From the NCBI RefSeq assembly GCF_022482365.1, contig NZ_JAKVPE010000001.1, positions 1,240,001 to 1,304,000 on the forward strand: 64,000 nt of DNA, read 5' to 3'. The position numbers and the translations under genes were made by a program. The notes under the pieces are model-generated. The model was not told the DNA's origin and made no database searches. It saw nothing but the letters and a program-made list of their open reading frames with translations. How positions within the stretch are numbered: the stretch's first letter is position 1; the number at the start of each line of letters is the position of its first letter. The stretch comes from Limosilactobacillus sp. Lineage in GTDB: Bacteria > Bacillota > Bacilli > Lactobacillales > Lactobacillaceae. Positions 40,459 to 48,667 of the stretch are shown here, one piece after another.

Positions 40459-41892
40459 TTGAAGAAAAACCTATCTGCCTGCACGACCGTCCTGGCCGGC
40501 AAGGAAGCCACCATCGACGGCTCAACCATGGCCGCCCGCAACGATGACACCTTTGGTCCGTTGACGCCCCAGCGCTTCGTCACCTATCCGGCCTATCATA
40601 ACCACCCCAACCAGGTGAAGGCCTACCTCAACAAGTGCGTCATCGACCGGCCTGCCGATGGCTACCGCTACCAGGGGACCCCGAACGTCAACTACGAGAC
40701 TGAAGGGGTCTTCGACGAGAGTGGTTTCAACGAGAAGAACGTCGGCATGTCCGCCACGGAGAGTGTTTACGCCAACGAACGCGTCCTAGCCTGCGACCCG
40801 CTGAACACGGAGAGTGGAATTAACGAAGACCTGATCGTCGCCGTCACCCTGCCGTTCATCGACAGTGCCAAAGATGGGGTTGCTTACCTGGGTCAGCTGG
40901 TCAAGAAGTACGGTTCCGCCGAGGGCAACGGGGTAATCTTCTCCGATAAGAACGATGTCTGGTACATGGAAATCGTCACCGGTCACCACTGGGTTGCCCA
41001 ACGGATTCCGGATGATGCCTACGCCGTCACCGGGAACCGGGTTGCCATCCAACAGGTCGACTTCGATGACACCGACAATTTCATGTGGTCCGACGGGATT
41101 CAGGAATTTGTCGAGAGCAACCACTTGAACCCCGACAAGCACGGCTGGGACTTCCGCCACATCTTCGGGACGGCCGACGTCTTCGACCAGCACTACAACA
41201 CGCCCCGGCAATGGTATGGTCACAAGCTGCTGAACCCGAGCGTTGAGCAGGATCCACTCGACTTCGACCTGCCATTCATCATGCGAACCGATCACAAGAT
41301 CACCCTGGAAGACGTTGAAAAGATCCTCAGCAGCCACTACCAGGGCACGCCGTATGATCCGTTGGGCCACGGCACCGAGGAGGAAAAGCACCTCTTCCGG
41401 CCAATCTCCTTGAACCGGACCCAGAACTCCCACGTCCTGCAAGTCCGCAACGACCTGCCGGAAGCAGCCTCCACGATCATGTGGATGAGTTTCGGGATCC
41501 CGACCTTTACGCCGTACGTGCCGTTCTTCGGTAATGCTGACGACGTTGATGTTTCCTACCGGGAGACGCCGAAGGAACTCAACATGGACTTGAAGAGTGC
41601 CTACTGGATGTACCGGGCCCTCTCGATGATCGTGGAGTCCCATCACGCTGAATTTGCCCAGGACGACCTCAATTACTTGAAGGACGCCCGGGAATACTTC
41701 TACCGGTGGGTCAACCAAACGGCTCCCCAGGTCAAGGACATGGATGCTCGGCAGGCCAGCGCCTTTCTGAGCGGAGAGACCCACAAGATGGTTGCTGAGA
41801 TGGCCAAGCGGACCAAGGATCTGATGGCCAAGCTGATCATGCACGGTCTGGAGTTGTCCAAGCTGACCTTCATCATGGACAAGAATCTTTAA
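40459..41892 (+). CDS. pepD: Dipeptidase, C69 family
   Basis: A 477-residue N-terminal-nucleophile dipeptidase. The catalytic Cys lies in SACTTVLAGKEATIDGSTMAARNDD near residue 7, exposed after removal of the leader. The rest follows the PepD family (GMSATESVYANERVL, WYMEIVTGHHWVAQRIPDDAYAVTGN). PepD releases amino acids from diverse dipeptides in the cytosol. The TTG at 40459 is preferred because AAAGG lies about ten bases ahead; the TTG at 40450 is too close to it. The promoter is TTGACC (40390), 16 bases, TATAGA. Confidence 0.92.
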   Translation: MKKNLSACTTVLAGKEATIDGSTMAARNDDTFGPLTPQRFVTYPAYHNHPNQVKAYLNKCVIDRPADGYRYQGTPNVNYETEGVFDESGFNEKNVGMSATESVYANERVLACDPLNTESGINEDLIVAVTLPFIDSAKDGVAYLGQLVKKYGSAEGNGVIFSDKNDVWYMEIVTGHHWVAQRIPDDAYAVTGNRVAIQQVDFDDTDNFMWSDGIQEFVESNHLNPDKHGWDFRHIFGTADVFDQHYNTPRQWYGHKLLNPSVEQDPLDFDLPFIMRTDHKITLEDVEKILSSHYQGTPYDPLGHGTEEEKHLFRPISLNRTQNSHVLQVRNDLPEAASTIMWMSFGIPTFTPYVPFFGNADDVDVSYRETPKELNMDLKSAYWMYRALSMIVESHHAEFAQDDLNYLKDAREYFYRWVNQTAPQVKDMDARQASAFLSGETHKMVAEMAKRTKDLMAKLIMHGLELSKLTFIMDKNL

Positions 41893-41907
41893 TTTAACTA
41901 TTTTGCT

Positions 41908-41938
41908 AAAAGGCGGTTGCTGTGGCAGCCGCCTTTTT
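41908..41938 (+). terminator. Terminator after pepD
   Basis: AAAAGGCGGTTGC pairs with GCAGCCGCCTTTTT around TGTG. It separates pepD from the following gene. Confidence 0.88.
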
Positions 41939-42001
41939 CTATTCATGACAAAGTCTGCTATGATAGATGTAGCTTTAAAATATGCAAAGGAGATCCTCAC
42001 A

Positions 42002-42841
42002 ATGTATCAGCCAATGCTTGGTCTTAAGGGCAGCAGCGCGCGCGTCCAGATCGACGACCGCTTGCAGCATGATCCCGTCGTCTACGAATTTTTCACCGCC
42101 GCCAGCGACTTTACTCCCGACGGTTACAAGCACCTGTATGATGCCGTTCAGTACGTGCAATCGCAGGGCATCCAGCACATCGTCCTTCACCACCCGATGA
42201 AGTTTCACGAGCACCACTCCGATGTCGTCGCCCCGGAGAAGGATTACCCGGACCTGTACCGCTTCATCGAAAACACGACCGAGCAGCTAATTCGTCTGGG
42301 TCATGACCTCCACGTTCAAATTCTCGTCCACGGCGGCTATTCGGGTCCCGAGGTCGCTCACATGGTAGACCTCTACCCGAATGTTCAGGCGGCCCGGCAA
42401 GCCGTTTACGACCGTCTCGACCGCTTTGCCGATGAGGGTGGGCAGCAAATCATGTTTGAAAACTCGATTGCCCCGGTCTTCGCCTACGGTCATCCCGACC
42501 AGGAAGATGAAATCCTGGCCCACCACTACCGGCTGGCCTTTGACACCTCACACTGCTTCATCGAGCTCCACGGTGACAATGCCGGTCTGCAGAAGTCGCT
42601 CCAGCACCTGGCACCCGCCGTCGTCCACTACCACCTCGTCGACTCGATGGGCCAGACCCACGACAGCCTGCAACTTGGCACCGGCAAAATTGACTGGGCG
42701 GGCGTGTTGCCCCTGCTCAACCCGGCTGCCACCAGCATCTACGAGATCAACCTCCACGATCAGACTAATTGCCGCGAACAGTTGGCCAGCCACACCTACC
42801 TGACCCGGGTGTTTGATCAGCTCCAGTCTAAAAGGGGGTAG
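42002..42841 (+). CDS. Sugar phosphate isomerase/epimerase-like TIM-barrel protein
   Basis: A 279-residue protein of the AP-endonuclease-2/xylose-isomerase-like TIM barrel family. Metal-ligand positions fit HHPMKFHEHH near 60, QIMFENSIAP near 149 (conserved Glu), FDTSHCFIELHG near 180 and YHLVDSMGQTHDS near 209. The ATG at 42002 follows AAGGAGATCCTCACA, and TGCTATGAT about 40 bases upstream looks like an extended -10 box. The AI-2E permease starts four bases downstream, so they form one operon; the reaction is not known. Confidence 0.82.
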   Translation: MYQPMLGLKGSSARVQIDDRLQHDPVVYEFFTAASDFTPDGYKHLYDAVQYVQSQGIQHIVLHHPMKFHEHHSDVVAPEKDYPDLYRFIENTTEQLIRLGHDLHVQILVHGGYSGPEVAHMVDLYPNVQAARQAVYDRLDRFADEGGQQIMFENSIAPVFAYGHPDQEDEILAHHYRLAFDTSHCFIELHGDNAGLQKSLQHLAPAVVHYHLVDSMGQTHDSLQLGTGKIDWAGVLPLLNPAATSIYEINLHDQTNCREQLASHTYLTRVFDQLQSKRG

Positions 42842-42844
42842 CCA

Positions 42845-43954
42845 ATGAACCTGCACATCAACCGGCGCCACCTCTCCCTGGTTCTGGCCCTCTTTCTTCT
42901 CTACCTGGCAATTACCTACTGGAAGACGGTTGCTAGGTTTATCCAGACCATTTGGTCCGCTGCTATGCCCCTGGTGGTCGGCTGCGTGATCGCCTACATC
43001 GTCAACCTCCTCCTGCGCCAGTACGAGCACCTCTACCTGCGGATCTTTCCCCAGCCCCGCGCCCAGCGCTTCAAGCGGGTGTTTGGGATCGTCCTTTCCT
43101 ACCTATCGATCATCGTCATCGTCGCCCTGGTGATTCGGCTGGTCATCCCCGAATTAGTCAGCTGTATCCGCCTGCTCTTCTCCAACCATAGTCAATCGGT
43201 CAACAAGATCGTCAGCTTCGTCCAGCAAAACGGTCTCTTCAAGAATGTTTGGAAGCATCTCGACCTTCAGCACTTGGATTGGCAAAAGACCAGCAAGCTG
43301 CTCGGCTTTGGCGTTGGGGGCACGATGAAGAAGATCGTGACAACCGCCTCTTCGGTTGTCACGACGACCACCAAAACCGTCATCGCGATCTTCTTCTCGA
43401 TCTACCTACTGATTTACAAGGAAAAGCTGGCCCGCCAGTTTTACCAGGTCATGGACACTTACTTTGGCAAGATCAAGCGGCCATTCATGCACGTTGTGAA
43501 GACCTTTGACGAGAGCTACAGCAGCTATATCGTTGGCCAGTGCAAGGATGCCGCCATTTTGGGGGTCGCCTGCTTCGTGGGGATGCAGGTGCTGCGGATG
43601 CCGTACGCCTCCATGATCGGCGTCGTCACCTTCTTCGGCGCCTTGATCCCGATCGTTGGTGCCATCCTGGGGGCCGGGATCGGGGTCATCCTGATCTTCG
43701 CCGTTTCACCCGTCAAGTCGCTGATCTTCTTGATCTTCATCATCGTCCTCCAGCAGTTCGACAACCGGATCACCTATCCCCTGGTGGTCGGCAAGAGCAT
43801 CGGCCTGCCAAGCGTCTGGGTTTTCGCCGCCGTCATTGTCGGTGGGGGCATTTCCGGGATCCTCGGGATGATGCTGACGGTGCCACTCTTCGCCGCTATC
43901 TATAAGCTGGTGGCCGAGGACATCGAGCGCCGGCACCTTGCCAAAATTGAATAA
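42845..43954 (+). CDS. AI-2E family permease (PerM/YdiK-like)
   Basis: A 369-residue membrane protein with about eight helices: two at the N-terminus, a long amphipathic central region (150-215), and the conserved C-terminal cluster (MIGVVTFFGALIPIVGAILGAG, PLVVGKSIGLPSVWVFAAVIVGGG, GMMLTVPLFAAIYKL). The family includes autoinducer-2 exporters and Na+/H+ antiporters, so the substrate is open. It is the second gene of a two-gene unit with the TIM-barrel protein. Confidence 0.9.
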   Translation: MNLHINRRHLSLVLALFLLYLAITYWKTVARFIQTIWSAAMPLVVGCVIAYIVNLLLRQYEHLYLRIFPQPRAQRFKRVFGIVLSYLSIIVIVALVIRLVIPELVSCIRLLFSNHSQSVNKIVSFVQQNGLFKNVWKHLDLQHLDWQKTSKLLGFGVGGTMKKIVTTASSVVTTTTKTVIAIFFSIYLLIYKEKLARQFYQVMDTYFGKIKRPFMHVVKTFDESYSSYIVGQCKDAAILGVACFVGMQVLRMPYASMIGVVTFFGALIPIVGAILGAGIGVILIFAVSPVKSLIFLIFIIVLQQFDNRITYPLVVGKSIGLPSVWVFAAVIVGGGISGILGMMLTVPLFAAIYKLVAEDIERRHLAKIE

Positions 43955-43956
43955 AG

Positions 43957-44001
43957 AAAAAAGCTGCGTGAGAAATTTGAGCATTCTCGCGCAGCTTTTT
44001 T
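43957..44001. terminator. Bidirectional terminator
   Basis: AAAAAAGCTGCG and CGCAGCTTTTTT flank an inner GAGAA/TTCTC stem. It serves the permease and the convergent B3/4 gene. Confidence 0.88.
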
Positions 44002-44024
44002 AATATTTGCCAATACCAATATGG

Positions 44025-44756
44025 TTAGCGCAGTTCTTCTGGAACCTCGGCTTCGGGCGCGTCCTTCGTCAGGTGGTAAACCTGCGTCGTCTCAACGCCA
44101 AAGTACTTGGTGATCAGCTTGCTCAACTCGTCCATCGCCTCGTTGGCGTGCGGAATCTGTTCCTTATTCACGGACTCGATGACGGCAACGACCTTGGTCG
44201 AGTCCTCCGTCAGCATCGTCCGCTGGGCATCACGCCAGTTCAGGCACCGGCAAACGGCGCCCTCGTCGTCGTACCAGCAAACCTCACCGGGCAGGGTTGG
44301 CTCATCCTTGTCGGCACCAACCGGACGGAAGGCTTGGCCGCCCTCGACCTTGCCCAGGTGCATCGTTCCCTTGATCTTGTCCCGGTCTTCCATGCCGACC
44401 GGCACCCCGTAGGACAAGGAAATGCTGTTGTAGACGTCCACCATCGGGTCGATTGGTTCGAACTTGTGCCCCTGGTTGGCACGCTTTAGCAGTGCTTCAA
44501 CTGAGGCCCGGGCCCCCTTCTTCTTCTTGAACTGCTGGTAGGCCTTCCGCCACTGGTCAACAACCGGGTTCAGCCGGAAGGTCTCGTTGGTCAGGAACTG
44601 GCCGGCCTCCTTGGTTGCGTTTGCCAAGAGCTTGCGCCGGTCGTCCAAATTCTGGTCGGTGTCGTGGTTATCAATTCCGCTTGCGTACAGGATGTTCACC
44701 TGACCGTCCGGGAACAGTTCAAAAAAGCTGGGATCAACTGTTACTTTATCCATCAT
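44025..44756 (-). CDS. B3/B4 tRNA-binding-domain protein
   Basis: A 243-residue soluble protein resembling the B3/B4 domain of the phenylalanyl-tRNA synthetase beta chain, found alone in many Firmicutes. Typical stretches are ATKEAGQFLTNETFRLNPVVDQWRKAYQQF, IDPMVDVYNSISLSYGVPVGMEDRDKI and EVCWYDDEGAVCRCLNWRDAQRTML. Free-standing members are thought to edit or bind mischarged tRNA or amino acids. AGGAGG precedes the ATG. It follows the MarR gene by 12 bases and is probably under its control. Confidence 0.82.
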   Translation of the reverse strand: MMDKVTVDPSFFELFPDGQVNILYASGIDNHDTDQNLDDRRKLLANATKEAGQFLTNETFRLNPVVDQWRKAYQQFKKKKGARASVEALLKRANQGHKFEPIDPMVDVYNSISLSYGVPVGMEDRDKIKGTMHLGKVEGGQAFRPVGADKDEPTLPGEVCWYDDEGAVCRCLNWRDAQRTMLTEDSTKVVAVIESVNKEQIPHANEAMDELSKLITKYFGVETTQVYHLTKDAPEAEVPEELR

Positions 44757-44768
44757 AATAAAAACCTC

Positions 44769-45221
44769 CTAGTACTTTCGCTTACCGCCATGCTTGACCA
44801 AGTCCCAGTCGCCATCAATGTTGTGGCGAATCCGGACCAGGTAGTCATGGACCTGCTGTGCTTCCTCATCGCTAAAGTCACGCAATGCCACCGCGTTCGA
44901 ATGTTGATTCTCACGGATGATAAAGGGATAAATGTCCTTACCCTTTTGAGTAACGTACAGGCGCTTGATCTTCTTGTTTTTAGGATCGCTGCACCGCTCA
45001 ATGAATCCCTTGTCCTCCAATTTCTTAACGGCACGGGCAATGGTGGTGCGATCAACCTTTATCAAGTTCGACAGTTGCTCGGAGATAATGCCCGGATGCT
45101 CGTAAATGCGCACGACGTAGAGGTACTGTCCCCGCGCTAAGCCAATCTGCTTAAACTCAATATTCGACATTGAATCCAATGCGCGCTCGATCATCCCGAC
45201 TTCCCTTAAAATATCGATCAT
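44769..45221 (-). CDS. MarR family transcriptional regulator
   Basis: A 150-residue winged-helix regulator. The DNA-binding core is GIISEQLSNLIKVDRTTIARAVKKLEDKGFIERCSDPKNKKIKRLYVTQKG (residues 45-96), a standard MarR arrangement. GAGGAGAG precedes the ATG. Its promoter region contains a perfect 22-bp palindrome, the expected kind of operator, so it probably represses its own operon with the B3/4 protein. The ligand is unknown. Confidence 0.92.
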   Translation of the reverse strand: MIDILREVGMIERALDSMSNIEFKQIGLARGQYLYVVRIYEHPGIISEQLSNLIKVDRTTIARAVKKLEDKGFIERCSDPKNKKIKRLYVTQKGKDIYPFIIRENQHSNAVALRDFSDEEAQQVHDYLVRIRHNIDGDWDLVKHGGKRKY

Positions 45222-45256
45222 GGTAAAAATCTCTCCTCGTCCATTATCTTATCACC

Positions 45257-45278
45257 TTTTGTTGCAATTGCAACAAAA
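45257..45278. promoter_or_regulatory. Perfect 22-bp palindrome, MarR operator candidate
   Basis: The half-site TTTTGTTGCAA is followed immediately by its exact reverse complement. It covers the -35 region of the marR operon (a -10-like TAAGAT/GATAAT follows), about 36 bases before the start codon. Confidence 0.75.
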
Positions 45279-45286
45279 ATATAAAA

Positions 45287-45318
45287 ATAAAAGAGACGGC
45301 ACTATGCCGCTCCTTTTT
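45287..45318 (-). terminator. Terminator overlapping the DUF1836 stop codon
   Basis: On the minus strand AAAAAGGAGCGGCA pairs with TGCCGTCTCTTTT. The stem begins at the stop codon of the DUF1836 gene. Confidence 0.8.
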
Positions 45319-45850
45319 AGCCCTTCTCCACATCCAAGGGCTGCTGGTGATCATGCATCTCGGCGAAAATGTGCTTGGCTTTCAAATGAGCAAGCACCGC
45401 CTGAATAGCTGCCTCCATCAATGCCTGGCTGGCCGGATCAATCTGGCCGTTTGCCGGCGCTGCCTTTTGCCCGGCCAAGGTGGCCTCAAGGATCGTGGCA
45501 AAGTGATCGTAGGCCTGTTGTGGATAGGTACTGATCGTCACCTGGGCGATCCCGGCCCGGATGTCATCAATGCTAAAACTTACCTTGAAGAAGCCGATCA
45601 GCAGCAGATCGACCAGTTGGTTCACCGCGTACTTTTTCTTTACCGGGGCCTGGATAACCTTCTTTTTGACGTAGTTATTAACCATTGCCTTAGTCAGGGG
45701 CTCAACGTCAAAGGCGGCCAACTGTTCGTTGACCACGGTCACTACCTGGTCAACGTAAAGGCCGAGGCTAGGAAGCTCCTTCCACCGTGGCAGACGAATA
45801 TCTTGGAGCTGCTTTTGCCATTGCTGGTAGTCGGTTAATTTTCTTTCCAT
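45317..45850 (-). CDS. DUF1836 domain protein
   Basis: A 177-residue soluble protein matching the DUF1836 pattern: LPRWKELPSLGLYVDQVVTVVNEQL, then LTKAMVNNYVKKKVIQAPVKKKYAVNQLVDLLLIGFFK, which looks like a MerR-type helix-turn-helix. The function is unknown; a DNA-binding role is possible. It is the last gene of a tight three-gene operon (9- and 10-base gaps) behind two proteins with degenerate nucleotide-binding motifs. Confidence 0.82.
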   Translation of the reverse strand: MERKLTDYQQWQKQLQDIRLPRWKELPSLGLYVDQVVTVVNEQLAAFDVEPLTKAMVNNYVKKKVIQAPVKKKYAVNQLVDLLLIGFFKVSFSIDDIRAGIAQVTISTYPQQAYDHFATILEATLAGQKAAPANGQIDPASQALMEAAIQAVLAHLKAKHIFAEMHDHQQPLDVEKG

Positions 45851-45859
45851 AATTTTCCC

Positions 45860-46393
45860 TCATTTCGTTTTTGGCATAACGCCAATCGAGTGGTTGTCGT
45901 AACGGGCCGTGGTCAGTGCCGTTTGCAAAACGGTAGCCAGCGCTTGATCGCCAACACGTTCTCCCGTCATCGTCTGGCCCTCGTCGACGATTTGCAGCGG
46001 GCCATCTCCCTCGACGATCGGCAGGGAACGGACCACGACGTAGGGCAATTCCAGCTCGTCAATCATCTTGGCGGCGTACTGGTGGGCCCAGACCGCTTGC
46101 TGACCGTGCTTGCCGTACCAGTGCTTTACCTGGTCGGGGCTGGCGTCGTCGGCTGTGCCGGCAATCGACAGCATCACAATCTTTTGCGGCGTGAAAACTG
46201 CCCGGTCAATTGCCGCGGCCAGGTCCTGCACCTCATCGTCAACCGGTTCGTTGACCGTCGGTAGCCAACAGAGCAGGTCCCCCGCCTGGAAGTCAACCGC
46301 AAAGCTGCTGGCGACCACCGCCGAATACGTATTTTCCATTAAGAGACGGGCGAGCCGGTCGTGCCGGTGACTTACAATTACAATTCTTGTCAT
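45860..46393 (-). CDS. NmrA/SDR-like protein with degenerate cofactor site
   Basis: A 177-residue protein that resembles short NAD(P)H-binding (NmrA/YwnB-like) proteins in its second half: QAVWAHQYAAKMIDELELPYVVVRSLPIVEGDGP and VGDQALATVLQTAL. Strand 1 (MTRIVIVSHRHDRLARLL) lacks the GxxGxxG dinucleotide loop, so cofactor binding is doubtful. It is shorter than typical members (200-220 residues). GAGGCAGCG precedes the ATG. It is the middle gene of the pseudo-ABC operon. Confidence 0.68.
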   Translation of the reverse strand: MTRIVIVSHRHDRLARLLMENTYSAVVASSFAVDFQAGDLLCWLPTVNEPVDDEVQDLAAAIDRAVFTPQKIVMLSIAGTADDASPDQVKHWYGKHGQQAVWAHQYAAKMIDELELPYVVVRSLPIVEGDGPLQIVDEGQTMTGERVGDQALATVLQTALTTARYDNHSIGVMPKTK

Positions 46394-46403
46394 CGCTGCC
46401 TCC

Positions 46404-47267
46404 TTAGTAGGCCATCAGCTCATCTTCCACCGAAGCGTCCTCAATCCGAACATCGGTGATCGTACTCTGCTCCAGTAATGGCAGAAGGGCCTGGATGTTG
46501 CCGGTGTAGAGAAAGCGGGTCTCATTTGGCGCTTCCTCAAGCATATGGGCACCCATTTTTACCGCCAGTTCCACCGGCAGTCCCGTCCCGGTAACCGTCA
46601 CCGTACAATCAACCCCGTCGCTAGCACGCAGGGCCCGCGCCGAAGTCAGGCGGCTGCCATTGAAGTAGTAGATCACGTCGGCGAAACGCATCATCGTCGA
46701 AACGTCGGTGCTCGTGAACAGAACCAGTGAGTTGGTCTTTTGAACGTAGTCACGGAGCAGGTTACCGATGGTGAGTCGGGCATCCCCCGGTAACGCGTCC
46801 AGGCCGTCTTGAAGCATCACAATCGGCCGACGCAGGGCCAAGAGAATCACCAGTTTTAGTTCCTGCTGCTGGACATCCGTCAGGCTTGCCAGCCGGGCGT
46901 CCAGCTGAATCCCCAGTGACTGGGCCAGCTGAGTCGTGGCCGCCAGTGACAGGGCATTGGGCTGGCGGCGCAGGGCCTTCTTAATCGCCTTATTGACCCG
47001 GCGCCCCCGCAGATCAATTTCAGCCAGACTGGCGATGTTAGCGGCGTGACGGCGTTTCAGGTGCGCGACATCCTGATCGTTCACCTGCGCGTTACCGTCT
47101 AGCACCTTGCCGCTCCCGGCGACGAGCTGCTCAATCGCGCTTGCTGCCCCCTGATCGTCGCTGCAAATCGCAATCATCTGTGGTGACGTCAATTCCATCG
47201 AAACCCCTTCAAGCTGATCACCCGACTTAGCTTCAAAGGTTAGATCATTTAATACAATTCTGCTCAA
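46404..47267 (-). CDS. ABC ATPase-like protein without catalytic motifs
   Basis: A 287-residue protein with the overall layout of an ABC nucleotide-binding domain, but all catalytic elements are altered. The Walker A position reads MIAICSDDQGAASAI (no GxxGxGKS/T, no Lys). The signature position reads ASLTDVQQQELKL instead of LSGGQ. Walker B reads IVMLQDGLDAL (Glu replaced by Gly), and the switch position VLFTSTDVS has no His. Residues 200-287 form an extra C-terminal domain. A TTG start follows AGGGGGAGCAAAAG. No permease is encoded nearby, so a transport role is unlikely. Confidence 0.68.
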   Translation of the reverse strand: MSRIVLNDLTFEAKSGDQLEGVSMELTSPQMIAICSDDQGAASAIEQLVAGSGKVLDGNAQVNDQDVAHLKRRHAANIASLAEIDLRGRRVNKAIKKALRRQPNALSLAATTQLAQSLGIQLDARLASLTDVQQQELKLVILLALRRPIVMLQDGLDALPGDARLTIGNLLRDYVQKTNSLVLFTSTDVSTMMRFADVIYYFNGSRLTSARALRASDGVDCTVTVTGTGLPVELAVKMGAHMLEEAPNETRFLYTGNIQALLPLLEQSTITDVRIEDASVEDELMAY

Positions 47268-47451
47268 CTTTTGCTCCCCCTACTGTGCACATTCTTACTT
47301 ATAATTTTATCATTTTCTGTCCGTGGTCAAAGGGCCTTTCGCTATTTTTAACTAATTCGATCGGGCACCACATCGTAATTAGGGGCCTAAGCGTTGTATA
47401 ATTAAAAGTATTCAAACACATCAAGCGATAAATCAAAAGGAAGAATCAGCA

Positions 47452-47916
47452 ATGGCACCAATAAATATCATCTACATTTCACTTGAGGGCAATACCCGCG
47501 CCTTTCTACACCAATTGAGCGAGTATGCTCAGCAGCAGCACACCCTTAACGCCGAAAATCCGCTGATCACCACTAAAGAAATTAGTGACCAGACCATTCC
47601 CGCCAAGGAGGAAAAGCCCTTCTTCGTCTTTGTCCCAACCTACCTCACGGGGGGAAACGGAATCGATTCCGGCTATACCGAAATCATGACCAACGCCCTG
47701 GGTGAGTACATTGCGGATGGCAACAACGCCGACATGTGCCTGGGAATCGTTGGCAGCGGCAACCGCAACTTCAACGAACAATATTGTTTGACCGCCCGGA
47801 TGTACGCCAGGCGCTTTAACGCACCGTTCTTGGCCGACTACGAATTGCGTGGTACTTCTCGGGATGCCGAGCGGATCTATGCAATCCTTAAGAAGCGTTG
47901 GGCAGAATTCAATTAA
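47452..47916 (+). CDS. nrdI: NrdI-like flavodoxin
   Basis: A 154-residue flavodoxin-like protein of the NrdI family, which activates the manganese cofactor of class Ib ribonucleotide reductase. FMN-loop equivalents are YISLEGNTRAFLHQL near residue 6, FVPTYLTGGNGID near 62, and GIVGSGNRNFNEQYCLTARMYARRF near 100. The nrdE/nrdF/nrdH genes are not adjacent, so it is a stand-alone copy. TATAAT lies about 50 bases upstream, next to an imperfect inverted repeat TTAGGGGCCTAA. Confidence 0.9.
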   Translation: MAPINIIYISLEGNTRAFLHQLSEYAQQQHTLNAENPLITTKEISDQTIPAKEEKPFFVFVPTYLTGGNGIDSGYTEIMTNALGEYIADGNNADMCLGIVGSGNRNFNEQYCLTARMYARRFNAPFLADYELRGTSRDAERIYAILKKRWAEFN

Positions 47917-47967
47917 AAAACAAGGGAATGGGGAGGCGCTTGGCCAACTCATTCCCTTGTTTTTTTA
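47915..47967. terminator. Bidirectional terminator
   Basis: AAAAAACAAGGGAATG pairs with CATTCCCTTGTTTTTT around a 19-base loop. It serves nrdI and the convergent VOC gene. Confidence 0.88.
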
Positions 47968-47968
47968 A

Positions 47969-48412
47969 TTATTGTTCCGGCAAATCGTAATCAGTGGTGA
48001 TCAGCCAGGTGATCCCGTACTTATCAACTACCTGGCCCATCTGGCTGCCGAACATCCAGTCACCAAAGGGTACCGTCACCCGCTGATCCTCGGACTGGGC
48101 AAGCTGGTTAAACAACTGCCGGGCCTGGCTGGGGTCGTCGGTAAAGCTGAGCATGATCGACACCAGGCTCGACGTCTGGGGAGTTCCCATCGTGGCGTCG
48201 GCGCAGATGAACTTCTGACCAGCAATGGTAAATTCACCACGCAGGGTCGTTTGTTCCAGGTGCTCGCGGTCAGTCGGCATCCCCAGACTCTCCGCCTGTT
48301 CTTCATTTAACGATTGGTGATAGGTGATTTCCGCCCCAAATTCCTGGACATAGTAGTCCATGGCTTCCTTGGCATTTTCGAATGTGAGGTACGGGTATAT
48401 TTTTGCCGTCAT
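47969..48412 (-). CDS. VOC/PhnB-like glyoxalase-fold protein
   Basis: A 147-residue protein of the vicinal-oxygen-chelate superfamily, PhnB/YdaE-like (YPYLTFENAKEAMDYYVQEFGAEITY, then GEFTIAGQKFICADATMG and VPFGDWMFGSQMGQVVDKYGITWLI). The function is unknown; relatives include antibiotic-binding and glyoxalase proteins. GGAGGAAAAAC precedes the ATG at 48412. The promoter is near perfect: TTGACG (48471-48466), 17 bases, TATAAT (48448-48443), with an inverted repeat CACCTGGTG in the spacer. Confidence 0.85.
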   Translation of the reverse strand: MTAKIYPYLTFENAKEAMDYYVQEFGAEITYHQSLNEEQAESLGMPTDREHLEQTTLRGEFTIAGQKFICADATMGTPQTSSLVSIMLSFTDDPSQARQLFNQLAQSEDQRVTVPFGDWMFGSQMGQVVDKYGITWLITTDYDLPEQ

Positions 48413-48471
48413 GTTTTTCCTCCGTCTCAAACTTCTTGTTCGATTATATGGTTTTCACCAGGTGGCGTCAA

Positions 48472-48610
48472 ATCCACCGCCCCCGGCAAGAAGCGGATTA
48501 ATACCTGCGCGGCAAAGAATGTGCCGGTTATTCAACCCCTGCTATTTGGGCTGTTTTGCGCCCCTCTCATCGTTATTTAATCGGGATCTGCCGGACATTA
48601 TGCTATAATA
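48472..48610. other. GC-rich intergenic stretch with no supported gene
   Basis: Between the VOC promoter and the TGCTATAAT promoter of the MFS gene there is about 130 bases of GC-rich sequence. A plus-strand frame ends NVPVIQPLLFGLFCAPLIVI, which looks faintly like a protein tail, but there is no start or ribosome site. I treat it as unassigned. Confidence 0.3.
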
Positions 48611-48667
48611 AGATTGTTTAATTTAGTTTAAGGTTTTACCTAATCTCACAAAGAAAGGACGAATCTC

